NCBI GenBank assembly: GCA_040755715.1
Contig: JBFLXN010000046.1
Span: 1-17,670 of the forward strand
Reading direction: 5' to 3'
Origin: JBFLXN01 sp040755715 [NCBI: Candidatus Edwardsbacteria bacterium]
Lineage (GTDB): Bacteria; Edwardsbacteria; AC1; JBFLXN01
DNA length: 17,670 nucleotides
Each line of letters starts with the position of its first letter. Position 1 is the first letter of the stretch. The position numbers and the translations under genes were made by a program. The notes below the pieces were generated by a model. It made no database searches. It was not told where the DNA came from and saw nothing but the letters and a program-made list of their open reading frames with translations. Positions 6,410 to 14,399 of this stretch are shown in pieces.

Positions 6410-7654
6410 ATGAGTTTCTGGGAATCAATTCAAGTTGCTTGGCACGCATTGAAGACGCATAAATTGCGTTCCGGGTTAACAACCTTGGGCATTATGATTG
6501 GCGTCTTCACTGTCATCGGGATGCTGGCTTTGATTGATGGAATGAATAAAACCGTGGCAAAACAATTGGGTTCTTTGGGCGCCAACACCCTATATGTCCA
6601 AAAACACGGTTGGATTCATACGAGCAATGAATGGTTAGAAGAGCGCCATCGGAAGAATCTAACTATTGAAGATGCCTATGCTATTAGAGACCAGTGCCCT
6701 ACCGTGACCAGAGTTGCTCCTTTACTCTTTCGCTATGCAAATGTGAAATATAGGGACGAAGAAGTTCGTAACACTGAGATTAATGGAACCACCCCAGAGC
6801 ACCAATATATTGATAATTATGAAATTGCCCAGGGTCGCCCGATGAATAATTTAGACCTTGAGCACAGTCGGGCGGTTTGTCTTTTAGGCGCCACCGTAGC
6901 TGATAAACTCTTTGGCTTGCAAGACCCTGCCGGAAAAGAAATATTGATTGGTAAAAATCGCTGTTTGATTATTGGAGTTTTGGAGAAACGAGGTTCTATA
7001 TTTGGACAGGACCCGGACAATTTGGTCATTATGCCGATTACCACTTTTGGCAAATTCTTTGGCAGAGTGCGACAAAGAGACTTTTTTTGGGGAGGAAGGT
7101 CAGTTACTGTGATGGTTCAAGTTAAGGGGGAAAAATGGATGGAAGAAGCGGTTGACCAGATTACCGAACTCCTGCGCCGGCATAGGAAAGTGCCTCCTTC
7201 CAAACCCGATGATTTTGCCATTAACACGGCACAACAATTGATGGAAGTCTACAAGAAGATCACCGCGGCAGTCTTTGCCGTAATGATTGGTGTTGCCTCA
7301 CTTTCACTTCTGGTTGGCGGTATTGGCATTATGAACATTATGCTCGTTTCTGTGACAGAGAGAACCAGAGAAATCGGCATCAGAAAAGCGATTGGTGCTA
7401 CCAAGAAAGATATTCGGTGGCAGTTTTTGATTGAAGCAATTGTTCTGAGTTCTCTCGGTGGAATTATAGGCATTCTTCTTGGCTTTATTGGAGCAAAACT
7501 TGTCTCTTTAGCCGCTAAACTTCCTTCTGCGGTTTCCTGGTGGTCAATTCTTTTAGGTTTTGGTTTTTCTGCCGCCGTTGGTATTTTCTTCGGATTATAT
7601 CCTGCCAGCCGTGCCGCCAAACTCGACCCAATTGAAGCGTTGAGATACGAATAA
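6410..7654 (+). CDS. ABC transporter permease (MacB/FtsX family)
   Basis: Inner-membrane subunit partnering the ATPase upstream. The topology is MacB-like. An amphipathic N-terminus leads into a first membrane helix (about 22-42, TTLGIMIGVFTVIGMLALI). A large periplasmic domain of about 230 residues follows, then three C-terminal helices: AAVFAVMIGVASLSLLVGGIGIMNIML, AIVLSSLGGIIGILLGFIGAKLV and SILLGFGFSAAVGIFFGLYPA. The hallmark ERTREIGIRKAIGATKKDI lies between helices two and three, and the protein ends in the usual ASRAAKLDPIEALRYE. At 414 residues it is the normal size for a stand-alone MacB permease. No ribosome-binding site is visible; the start is directly preceded by an AT-rich repeat arm. 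Substrate is not predictable; macrolides, peptides or lipoproteins are all known for the family. Confidence 0.92.
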   Translation: MSFWESIQVAWHALKTHKLRSGLTTLGIMIGVFTVIGMLALIDGMNKTVAKQLGSLGANTLYVQKHGWIHTSNEWLEERHRKNLTIEDAYAIRDQCPTVTRVAPLLFRYANVKYRDEEVRNTEINGTTPEHQYIDNYEIAQGRPMNNLDLEHSRAVCLLGATVADKLFGLQDPAGKEILIGKNRCLIIGVLEKRGSIFGQDPDNLVIMPITTFGKFFGRVRQRDFFWGGRSVTVMVQVKGEKWMEEAVDQITELLRRHRKVPPSKPDDFAINTAQQLMEVYKKITAAVFAVMIGVASLSLLVGGIGIMNIMLVSVTERTREIGIRKAIGATKKDIRWQFLIEAIVLSSLGGIIGILLGFIGAKLVSLAAKLPSAVSWWSILLGFGFSAAVGIFFGLYPASRAAKLDPIEALRYE

Positions 7655-7733
7655 AGCTCAAATATCAAATGCCAAAAATATTTTTTTCTGTGGCTCTGTT
7701 AATCTTATCAGTGCTCACTTAGTGAGGAAAAGG

Positions 7734-8570
7734 ATGAAAAAAAGTGGTTGTCTTTTAATCTTGACTCTAATTTTTGTCGGACATTCGGCTGAAGGGGCCT
7801 TTGAAGACTTTCAATCAGGAATTAGAGCCCAGGGAATGGGAGGTGCTTTCACCGCTGTCTGTGATGACCAATCTGCAGTGCAATGGAACCCTGCTGGATT
7901 GCTACAAACGAAGACTAAAATAGCTAACTTCTCGGCTAAGAGATTATATAATATCAAAGGTCTAAATAATCTAACAGCAAATCTCGTCTGGCCAACGCAG
8001 AAGTTAGGTCATCTCGCTTTGGCCTTACAACAGACTGGTTGTGAACTGGAACATGACCAATCTTTCACTTTTACTCAGGCATTTAACTTGACTGGTGACC
8101 TTTCGTTTGGGTATAATCTTATCGCCTATCGCCTCTGGCAGGAACGGTTTGGCTCTGCTTTGGCTTTTGGAGTAGATTTGGGATTTCTGGCGACAGTCTA
8201 TCGGCGATTCAGACTCGGCTGTTTTGGACACAATCTCAATAATCCAAAACTCGGAAAGATTGCTCGCTACGACCTTCCACAATTTTTGGAATTAGGGATT
8301 TCTTACCGACCATTTTCTGGAGTAGTTTCTTCTTTTGACCTCTATAAAGAAGTCGGCTATTCTACAGTATTTAAAGCCGGTCAAGAGTTTACGGTAATAG
8401 AAAAGTATCTTGTTCTGCGGGCTGGGGTGCAAGGTGCTCCAGCACCTGAACCAGTTCGCTACGCCTTAGGTTTTGGCTCAGATTGGAAGAAGATTCATTT
8501 TAACTATGCCTATCAGAGCCACCCAGTTCTCTCCGGGACGCATCAAGTGGGTGTGGGGTATGAGTTTTAA
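7734..8570 (+). CDS. Outer-membrane beta-barrel protein, PorV/FadL-like
   Basis: A 278-residue secreted protein. The signal peptide MKKSGCLLILTLIFVGHSAEGA is followed directly by GIRAQGMGGAFTAVCDDQSAVQWNPAGL, the signature N-terminus of PorV/PorQ and FadL-like barrels. The rest is alternating aromatic/glycine beta-strand sequence ending in GVGYEF, with a terminal aromatic residue as expected for outer-membrane barrels. Barrels of this type act as outer-membrane channels or as type IX secretion components; the role here is unknown. A GTG at 7722 is in frame, but TGAGG (7723-7727), six bases before the ATG at 7734, makes 7734 the better start. It follows the permease by 79 bases and may be co-transcribed with the efflux cluster. 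Confidence 0.75.
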   Translation: MKKSGCLLILTLIFVGHSAEGAFEDFQSGIRAQGMGGAFTAVCDDQSAVQWNPAGLLQTKTKIANFSAKRLYNIKGLNNLTANLVWPTQKLGHLALALQQTGCELEHDQSFTFTQAFNLTGDLSFGYNLIAYRLWQERFGSALAFGVDLGFLATVYRRFRLGCFGHNLNNPKLGKIARYDLPQFLELGISYRPFSGVVSSFDLYKEVGYSTVFKAGQEFTVIEKYLVLRAGVQGAPAPEPVRYALGFGSDWKKIHFNYAYQSHPVLSGTHQVGVGYEF

Positions 8571-8796
8571 AATAAAAAATCTCCCGCCTTTGGCGGGATC
8601 CCGCTAAAAGCGGGGAAAATATCAAAAATCAAAATGATAGTCAGGTTGTTGATTTAACCTCCAACCTCCGATGATATGGGGGTCAAAAACTAACTTTTAC
8701 GGGCAAGGTATTCAGTCCGATTTTTTATAAACTGCTGGTGGGTTTTAGAAAAGAACAGAAATTGGTAAAATTGAAATACATAGAGGAGATAGAAAA
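8571..8796. repeat. Spacer with twin GC-rich hairpins
   Basis: Two adjacent hairpins lie at 8582-8598 (tcccgcc/ggcggga, TTT loop) and 8600-8614 (cccgct/agcggg, AAA loop). The first is the reverse complement of the palindrome in rnpB over 15 bases. No T-run follows on the + strand, so a terminator role is doubtful; on the minus strand an AT-rich tract follows. The remainder to 8796 has an aaatatcaaaaatcaaaat tract and no recognisable gene. A Shine-Dalgarno GAGGAG (8783-8788) serves the next gene. Confidence 0.6.
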
Positions 8797-9009
8797 ATGC
8801 GGCCTAAAAGATATATTGTCTGGTCGAAAAACGAAATTGACCTTCAGAATCCATTTGAGAGAAGATGGTATATTAAACAGGTATTAACCTATGGAAGAGC
8901 TGAAGATATTGCCTCTTTGGACTGGGATGAAGTAAAAACATTTCTCTCTGAGTTAGAACTGCCGGAAGATATTAAAAATCTATGGGAGAATTATTTAGAT
9001 GCTGTCTAG
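8797..9009 (+). CDS. Small DUF6922-like protein, putative antitoxin
   Basis: A 70-residue protein. RPKRYIVWSKNEIDLQNPFERRWYIKQVLTYGRAEDIASLDW closely resembles the small DUF6922-type proteins commonly encoded just upstream of AbiEii-family nucleotidyltransferases; the assignment is from memory of the family. It is predicted soluble and mostly helical, with no recognised catalytic motif. It overlaps the start of the next gene by 11 bases, indicating translational coupling. By position it is the likely partner, perhaps the antitoxin, of the AbiEii protein. The start has GAGGAG at 8783-8788. Confidence 0.7.
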   Translation: MRPKRYIVWSKNEIDLQNPFERRWYIKQVLTYGRAEDIASLDWDEVKTFLSELELPEDIKNLWENYLDAV

Positions 9010-9676
9010 CAAGGGAATTATGACAAAATTACAACTTGATCTTCTACTTGCTTTTTCCAATCTTCCTGATGGTGAAGCGTTTTATCTTACCGGCGGCACT
9101 GCCTTATCAGAATTTTATTTGGCACATAGAAAATCATTTGACTTAGACCTATTTACTATTGAAAAAGGGCTCATACTACCTTTCAGCCGAGTTTTAGAGG
9201 GAGAGATAAGAAAAGAGTTCTCTTTGAATACTATCCGCAGATTTGAGACATTGGCAGAATTTGAAATCAGCAAAAGAGGCGAAAAGACCAAAATTCAATT
9301 AGCCTATGATTCACCATTCAGATTTGAAGAGCCGATTGATTCAAATATTGGTGTTAAAGTAAATGATTATAAAGATTTGACAGTAGATAAACTTCTTGCC
9401 TTTTTTGGAAGGGCAGAACCGAGAGATGTCGTTGATTTATTCTTCATATTGAAAACGGAAAACTTCTGGGAACTTACACAACTCGCCTCAAAGAAAGACC
9501 CCGGTTTTGACCTATATTGGCTTGCAATCGCATTAGAGAAGACAAAAAAATTTCCTGATGATATAAACAAATGGCCTGTTGAGATGATAAAAGAAGTAAA
9601 AGTTGAAGAGTTAAAAAATTTATATTCAATTCTTTCAAAGAAAGTAATGGATAAAATCAAATTGAAAAATATTTAA
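8999..9676 (+). CDS. AbiEii/AbiGii-family nucleotidyltransferase, putative toxin
   Basis: A 225-residue nucleotidyltransferase-fold protein. The core motif YLTGGTALSEFYLAHRKSFDLDLF (residues 29-52) supplies the GG-T loop and the metal-binding aspartates D48 and D50. Downstream, VDKLLAFFGRAEPRDVVDLFFIL matches the conserved K...R-x-x-D-x-x-D-L block of AbiEii proteins. Known relatives (AbiEii, MenT) transfer nucleotides, some to tRNA 3' ends, and arrest growth. A second in-frame ATG at 9020 has AAGGGA only three bases upstream; 8999, overlapping the small upstream gene, is the more typical coupled arrangement. All visible motifs are intact, so the pair may be functional. Confidence 0.85.
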   Translation: MLSSKGIMTKLQLDLLLAFSNLPDGEAFYLTGGTALSEFYLAHRKSFDLDLFTIEKGLILPFSRVLEGEIRKEFSLNTIRRFETLAEFEISKRGEKTKIQLAYDSPFRFEEPIDSNIGVKVNDYKDLTVDKLLAFFGRAEPRDVVDLFFILKTENFWELTQLASKKDPGFDLYWLAIALEKTKKFPDDINKWPVEMIKEVKVEELKNLYSILSKKVMDKIKLKNI

Positions 9677-9692
9677 TCAGGAGGTGAACTAA

Positions 9693-10577
9693 ATGTCTAA
9701 GAAAAAATGGATTGTTTTGGGAGTTTTGGGAGGAATTCTTCTCCTCTTCTTTGTCTGTTTCTTTCTGGCAATTGTGATAAGTTTTTTAGCAAAAGGAAGC
9801 CCTGAATTTCCTTCATTTGGTAAGGCGATTGCCTTGATTGAGGTGATTGGACCACTTGATGATGCTACCTCCATTACTAGACAACTGAAGAAATACCGTG
9901 AGTCTGAAGATATTAAAGCGATTGTTTTGAAGGTTGATAGTCCCGGTGGTGGCGCCGCCGTAGCCCAAGAAATCTATGAGGAAATCAAAAAAACTCGGGA
10001 AAAAGGAAAATATGTGATTTGCTCAATGAGTTCAGTGGCGGCCTCTGGCGGCTATTATATTGCCTGTGCCTGCGATAGTATTTTTGCTAATCCAGGCACG
10101 ATTACCGGTTCAATCGGAGTAATTGCTCAAATGGCTAATTTTGAGGGATTGCTCAAAAAGATTGGCGTTCGTTTCACCGTAGTCAAATCCGGAGAACATA
10201 AAGATATTGCTTCACCATTTCGGGAGATGACGGAAGAAGAAAAAAGACTCATCCAGAATTTATTAGACGATGTCTACCATCAATTTATTGACGCCGTTTG
10301 TGAGGGAAGAAACTTAAAAAGAGAAGAAGTGTTGAAGATTGCTGACGGACGCATTCTTTCGGGAAGACAGGCAAAAGCTTACAGATTAGTTGACCGGCTT
10401 GGCGACCTTGAAGATGCTATTGACCTGGCGGTGAAACTTTCTGGTATCAAAGGAAAACCGAGAATTGAAAAGGAAAAAAAACGCACCATCGGTTTGTTTA
10501 ACTTCTTGGGTAGTTTTTCTGGGCTTGGGAAAAATCCTGACCAAGCCTTAAAAGTAGAATATAGAATGGTTCCTTGA
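9693..10577 (+). CDS. sppA: Signal peptide peptidase SppA (S49 family, short form)
   Basis: Membrane-anchored serine protease that degrades cleaved signal peptides. Residues 6-33 form one N-terminal membrane helix. The S49 core has VDSPGGG (81-87), the nucleophile serine S118 in SVAASGGYYIA, and the general-base lysine K170 in KSGEHKD, so the Ser/Lys dyad is complete. TGSIGV (138-143) is also conserved. At 294 residues with a single S49 domain it is the short bacterial/archaeal form that acts as an oligomer, not the duplicated E. coli form. A very strong Shine-Dalgarno AGGAGGTGA (9679-9687) precedes the ATG at five bases. Confidence 0.94.
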   Translation: MSKKKWIVLGVLGGILLLFFVCFFLAIVISFLAKGSPEFPSFGKAIALIEVIGPLDDATSITRQLKKYRESEDIKAIVLKVDSPGGGAAVAQEIYEEIKKTREKGKYVICSMSSVAASGGYYIACACDSIFANPGTITGSIGVIAQMANFEGLLKKIGVRFTVVKSGEHKDIASPFREMTEEEKRLIQNLLDDVYHQFIDAVCEGRNLKREEVLKIADGRILSGRQAKAYRLVDRLGDLEDAIDLAVKLSGIKGKPRIEKEKKRTIGLFNFLGSFSGLGKNPDQALKVEYRMVP

Positions 10578-10593
10578 AATATCTTCTAAATTC

Positions 10594-11145
10594 ATGATAA
10601 AATTTAGCCACAATAAGCATCATCGCCGTTCCGTCCGTTTGCCTGAATATGACTATTCCCAGGAGGGGATGTATTTTGTGACCATTTGCACACACCAACG
10701 AGAATGTCTATTGGGCGAAATTGAGAATGGCCAGATGTTTTTGAACCAATATGGGAAAGTCGTTAATGATGAATGGTTGCGGACCGCCAAGGTGCGGTCA
10801 AATGTATTGTTAGATACATTTGTTGTTATGCCGAACCATTTGCATGGAATTATCATTATAACCGATGTCGTAGGGGCGACCCGGCGGGTCGCCCCTACAG
10901 GGTTGCCGAATGGGCCAAAATCTGGTTCTGTTGGCGCTATGATTGGACAATTTAAATCAATTGTTTCTAAACGCATTAATCGGGTTTATGACACCTCTTG
11001 CGCTGTTCTCTGGCAGCGAAATTATTATGAACACATCATCCGTAATGAAAAATCCTTGAATAAAATCCGTCAATATATTATAGAAAACCCGTTGTATTGG
11101 GATTTGGATGAAGAAAATCCCATAAATGTAAAAACAAAATTTTAA
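10594..11145 (+). CDS. REP-associated tyrosine (Y1/HUH) transposase
   Basis: A 183-residue single-stranded DNA transposase of the IS200-like Y1 superfamily, RAYT branch. The HUH pair is H82/H84 in FVVMPNHLHGIII. The catalytic tyrosine is Y144 or Y145 in LWQRNYYEHIIRNE, followed by LNKIRQYIIENPLYW, typical of this branch. These enzymes recognise short palindromic REP sequences and are usually single-copy, domesticated genes. Its own gene contains a perfect 13-bp-stem palindrome (10870-10898), encoding VGATRRVAPT between the HUH and the tyrosine. Two further hairpins precede it (gaccgc/gcggtc at 10782-10799 and caaatgta/tacatttg at 10799-10822). No Shine-Dalgarno is visible. It sits between sppA and rarA with no terminal repeats flanking it. 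Confidence 0.9.
   Translation: MIKFSHNKHHRRSVRLPEYDYSQEGMYFVTICTHQRECLLGEIENGQMFLNQYGKVVNDEWLRTAKVRSNVLLDTFVVMPNHLHGIIIITDVVGATRRVAPTGLPNGPKSGSVGAMIGQFKSIVSKRINRVYDTSCAVLWQRNYYEHIIRNEKSLNKIRQYIIENPLYWDLDEENPINVKTKF
10870..10898. repeat. REP-like palindrome inside the transposase gene
   Basis: gtaggggcgaccc (10870-10882) and gggtcgcccctac (10886-10898) form a perfect 13-bp stem with a GGC loop. This GC-rich hairpin resembles REP-type palindromes of many genomes, here in frame inside a REP-type transposase. It is either the enzyme's own substrate or an element that entered its gene. Confidence 0.8.
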
Positions 11146-11174
11146 TCATTGCAGAGTTTGATGTGTAAACACCT

Positions 11175-12497
11175 ATGAAAGAATTAGACCTTTTTGTTCA
11201 GGAGAAAATTGAAAAAGGCTTTGTCCCTTTAGCCGAGCGGATGCGTCCGCAAAACCTTGATGAGTTTGTAGGACAGGAGCATCTTTTGGCACCAGGTAAG
11301 GCTCTGCGCAAAGCTATTGAACAGAACGAACTATTTTCTATGATTTTCTGGGGACCACCAGGCTCCGGGAAAACAACCTTAGCTCGAATCATAGCACAGC
11401 GCACTGGGGCTCATTTTGTGGAATTCAGCGCCGTCGTCGCCGGGATTAAAGATGTAAAAGAAGTAATCTTTGAAGCCGAACAGAGAAAATTGCGAGAAAA
11501 ACGAACAATCCTTTTTGTAGATGAAATCCATCGGTTTAATAAAGCACAACAGGGTGCCTTTCTGCCTCATGTAGAGCGTGGCACAATTATTTTAATTGGG
11601 GCTACTACCGAAAATCCCTCTTTTGAGGTTATTTCCCCACTGCTTTCCCGTTGCCGTGTCTTTCTTTTGAATACTCTGAATGAGAAAAATCTCTTACTGA
11701 TTCTAAATAGAGCCTTACAAGATAAACAAAGAGGGCTAGCCGAATTTCAGCCAAAAGTAGAAAGTCAAGCCCTCCAGTTCATTACTCAAATGTCAGAGGG
11801 AGATGCCCGTGTTGCCCTGAATACCTTAGAATTAGCGGTGATGACGACTAAACCAGAGCAAAATAATGAGCGCCAGATTGATTTGGCTACTGCTCAGGAG
11901 GCGATGCAAAAGCGGGTTCTTTTATACGATAAAAATGGTGAAGAACACTATAATCTCATTTCTGCTCTGCACAAATCTCTCAGGGATTCAGATGCTGATG
12001 CGGCCTTATATTGGCTGGGAAGAATGCTTTCTGCTGGTGAAGACCCGCTCTATTTAGCCAGAAGAATGGTGCGCTTTGCTTCCGAAGATATTGGCAATGC
12101 TGACCCACAAGCATTGCAAGTAGCGATTGCCGCCAAAGAAGCTTACGATTTTTTAGGCTCTCCAGAAGGCGAGTTGGCTCTGGCTCAAGCCGCTATTTAT
12201 TTAGCCACCGCCCCGAAATCTAATGCAGTCTATCAAGCCTACAGCCGAGTGCAAGAAGAAATTCAACAAACGGGAAGTTTACCCGTGCCCTTGGTCATCA
12301 GGAATGCCCCAACTCGTTTAATGAAAGAGATAGGTTATGGCAAGGGATACAAGTACGCCCATAACTTTCCAGATGCTTCGGTAGACCAAGAACATCTGCC
12401 GCCAGAACTAAAAGGAAAGAAATTCTATCATCCGACAGAAAGGGGTTTTGAGGGAGAAATAAAGAAAAGAATGAAGAACAAGTTTATTGCACAATAA
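11175..12497 (+). CDS. rarA: Replication-associated recombination ATPase RarA/MgsA
   Basis: A clamp-loader-like AAA+ ATPase acting at stalled replication forks. PLAERMRPQNLDEFVGQEHLL opens the protein, as in nearly all RarA. Walker A is GPPGSGKT (60-67), Walker B ILFVDEIHRF (112-121), and sensor 1 GATTENPSFEV (142-152) is followed by SRCRVF with the arginine finger. The C-terminal tetramerisation region is present (ARRMVRFASEDIGNADPQAL and the YLATAPKSNAVYQAY block). At 440 residues it is full length. The gene ends 19 bases before the GWxTD gene. Nothing is missing. Confidence 0.96.
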   Translation: MKELDLFVQEKIEKGFVPLAERMRPQNLDEFVGQEHLLAPGKALRKAIEQNELFSMIFWGPPGSGKTTLARIIAQRTGAHFVEFSAVVAGIKDVKEVIFEAEQRKLREKRTILFVDEIHRFNKAQQGAFLPHVERGTIILIGATTENPSFEVISPLLSRCRVFLLNTLNEKNLLLILNRALQDKQRGLAEFQPKVESQALQFITQMSEGDARVALNTLELAVMTTKPEQNNERQIDLATAQEAMQKRVLLYDKNGEEHYNLISALHKSLRDSDADAALYWLGRMLSAGEDPLYLARRMVRFASEDIGNADPQALQVAIAAKEAYDFLGSPEGELALAQAAIYLATAPKSNAVYQAYSRVQEEIQQTGSLPVPLVIRNAPTRLMKEIGYGKGYKYAHNFPDASVDQEHLPPELKGKKFYHPTERGFEGEIKKRMKNKFIAQ

Positions 12498-12516
12498 TTT
12501 AGAGGAGTATGAGAAA

Positions 12517-13782
12517 ATGCGAAGAAAATATAAACTCATCTGGCAGCCTCTGCGGCTAAATATCTTGTTTCTCCTCCTTTTTATCATCCAGCCATCTTTC
12601 GCCGGCAAGCAGACATCTCCAACTATTACTATTGAAGGGCGGAAAGAAATAAAATTTTCTCTTCAAACTGCTGAATTTTTAGGGGAAAAGAAAGGAGAGA
12701 TAAAAGAACAAATTTCCTATCAAATACCCTATAATCAATTGCAATTTATCAGAGAGAAAGAAAAATATCAAGCTAGATTTGAGCTTTTAGCAATTGTCTA
12801 TGATGAGAAAGGAAATCAAGTGACCGGAGATGTCTGGCAAAGAGAATTGAGCGCGGATTCCTATGAGGAGACATTAAAAAAGGAAAAGGGTGTGGAAGGT
12901 CAAGTGACCTTGTGGCTTAAGCCCGGGAAATATCAATTGATAGTCCAAATCAATGATTTGAATTCGCAACGACAAGGTCAATGGAAAAAGGAAATAGTCA
13001 TCTCTCAAATAGATGCTGAGCCTCTTTCTCTGAGTGCCCTTGAATTTAATAAATCTGATAGGAGATATAATGAAGATTTCTCAAAGGTGAAACTCATCTA
13101 TGAAATTTACGATTTTAACCCAGAAGTTTCACAAGGAGAAACTTTGCAAATTAGTCAGGAAGTGAAAAGAACGGAAGATGGAGAGATTATTATCAGTCAA
13201 AAATTTCCCCTAAGTGTCTCCTCTCTGAGAACACAAGGAACAATGGAATTTACCGTTGACAGTCTTTCTTCCGGCGCCTATACTGTGGAAGTCAAAGTAG
13301 AATCAAAGAAGAATAGAATTAACCGTGCTGAAGAATTTTATGTAGAGACTTCTTTCTTCTTCCTGGAAAAAGAATATAACAAAAGGGTGGAACAATTGAT
13401 TTATATTGCTACTTCTGAAGAGATGAAAAAATTAAAAGAGGCCGCACCTGAAGAACGAAAGAAACTCTGGGATGAATTTTGGCAGTCAAAAAATCCCACG
13501 CCGGCTCTTAAGAGAAATGAGGCGATGATTGATTATTTTCGGCGGGTAGATTATGCCAATGAACATTTCTCTACCTATAGGAAAGAAAATGGCTGGAAAA
13601 CCGACCGAGGGAGAATTTATATCAGATACGGACCACCCGATGAAGTAGAAAGACATCCTTTTGAATTGGACACCCGACCTTATGAAATCTGGTATTATTA
13701 TCAGACAAATCAGAAATTTGTTTTTATGGACATTCACGGATTTGGCGAATATATTTTGGTTTACCCGAAAACAGAAAGATGA
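12517..13782 (+). CDS. GWxTD-domain secreted protein
   Basis: A 421-residue exported protein. The signal peptide has a basic start (MRRKYKLIWQPLR), a hydrophobic core (NILFLLLFIIQ) and likely cleavage near SFAG. The middle is beta-rich, with bacterial Ig-like character (for example LWLKPGKYQLIVQINDL). The C-terminal domain from about residue 359 has the name-giving GWKTDRGRIYIRYGPPDEVERHP, followed by YEIWYY. GWxTD proteins are known from several candidate phyla and Acidobacteria-type genomes; their function is not established. The frame is open from a TTG at 12487, but the ATG at 12517 has GAGGAG (12502-12507) nine bases upstream and starts the signal peptide properly. It lies close behind rarA, probably in the same transcript, though no functional link is known. 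Confidence 0.85.
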   Translation: MRRKYKLIWQPLRLNILFLLLFIIQPSFAGKQTSPTITIEGRKEIKFSLQTAEFLGEKKGEIKEQISYQIPYNQLQFIREKEKYQARFELLAIVYDEKGNQVTGDVWQRELSADSYEETLKKEKGVEGQVTLWLKPGKYQLIVQINDLNSQRQGQWKKEIVISQIDAEPLSLSALEFNKSDRRYNEDFSKVKLIYEIYDFNPEVSQGETLQISQEVKRTEDGEIIISQKFPLSVSSLRTQGTMEFTVDSLSSGAYTVEVKVESKKNRINRAEEFYVETSFFFLEKEYNKRVEQLIYIATSEEMKKLKEAAPEERKKLWDEFWQSKNPTPALKRNEAMIDYFRRVDYANEHFSTYRKENGWKTDRGRIYIRYGPPDEVERHPFELDTRPYEIWYYYQTNQKFVFMDIHGFGEYILVYPKTER

Positions 13783-13805
13783 AAATTTGAGTGGGAGGAA
13801 TATGT

Positions 13806-14297
13806 ATGGTAGTCAAAGGAGAAGTCTGGAAATTTGGCGATGATATTGATACTGACCAAATCTATCCCGGCAAATATCTGCCTCTGACCGATAAAAAAGA
13901 AATGGCTAAACATGCAATGGAAGGGGTGGAGGGCGGTGAGGATTTTTTGAGAGGCGTTGAGTCAGGAGACATTCTGGTGGCTGGGAAAAATTTTGGCTGT
14001 GGGTCTTCTCGTGAACACGCCGCCATAGCGATTAAAGGCGCTGGCATTCAAATAGTGATGGCCAAATCATTTGCCCGAATCTTCTATCGCAATTGCATCA
14101 ATATGGCACTACCCATTCTGGAAATGCAGGAGATAGATGAGATAAATCAAGGTGATGAATTGAACATAGATATAAAAAGCGGTAAGATAGAAAATCTCAC
14201 CACTGGAAAGAAATACCAGGCTCATCCCATGACGGGCTTAGAATCTGAGATAATGGAAGCAGGAGGGCTTTTAGAGTATCTGAAGAAACATCACTAA
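13806..14297 (+). CDS. leuD: LeuD-type dehydratase small subunit (3-isopropylmalate/aconitase family)
   Basis: The small (swivel-domain) subunit of a two-subunit hydro-lyase. GDDIDTDQIYPGKYL (residues 11-25) and GKNFGCGSSREHAA (60-73) are the family signatures, the latter contributing substrate-binding serine and arginine. FARIFYRNCINMALP and the C-terminal GGLLEYL also fit. At 163 residues it is the short type of archaea and many anaerobes, which includes isopropylmalate isomerase, homoaconitase and related dehydratases, so the substrate is not certain. The start with GGGAGG (13793-13798) at seven bases is preferred over an upstream GTG. The iron-sulfur large subunit (LeuC type) is not adjacent in this window; it must be encoded elsewhere for function. 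Confidence 0.88.
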   Translation: MVVKGEVWKFGDDIDTDQIYPGKYLPLTDKKEMAKHAMEGVEGGEDFLRGVESGDILVAGKNFGCGSSREHAAIAIKGAGIQIVMAKSFARIFYRNCINMALPILEMQEIDEINQGDELNIDIKSGKIENLTTGKKYQAHPMTGLESEIMEAGGLLEYLKKHH

Positions 14298-14324
14298 ATG
14301 CTCAAATATATTGCTATTGGCAAA

Positions 14325-14386
14325 GATTGCACTTTTGACTTCGCCTCGCAATGACAAATTATCTCATTTTGCAGAACTCTATTCTG
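14325..14386. repeat. Dispersed spacer repeat, copy 1
   Basis: In the spacer after leuD, caatgaca (14349-14356) and cattttgcagaa (14365-14376) stand eight bases apart. The same two blocks, nine bases apart, occur at 17496-17524, with further similarity on both sides (gactt/gattt before, ctctattct/gtctttatt after). It is therefore a repeat family member and not a coding remnant that I can recognise. Confidence 0.55.
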
Positions 14387-14399
14387 AGAGGAGGTTAAT

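Noticed and set aside
7249-7668. Long minus-strand frame opposite the permease gene
   Set aside because: It is antisense to the conserved FtsX-type C-terminal domain, with no family resemblance.
8582-8614. Twin hairpins as terminator of the efflux cluster
   Set aside because: No T-run follows on the + strand and the hairpin sequence recurs in rnpB, which fits a dispersed palindrome better.
8649-8677. Promoter-like TTGATT and TGATAT with a 17-base spacer before the toxin-antitoxin pair
   Set aside because: Both hexamers match the consensus too poorly to support a call.
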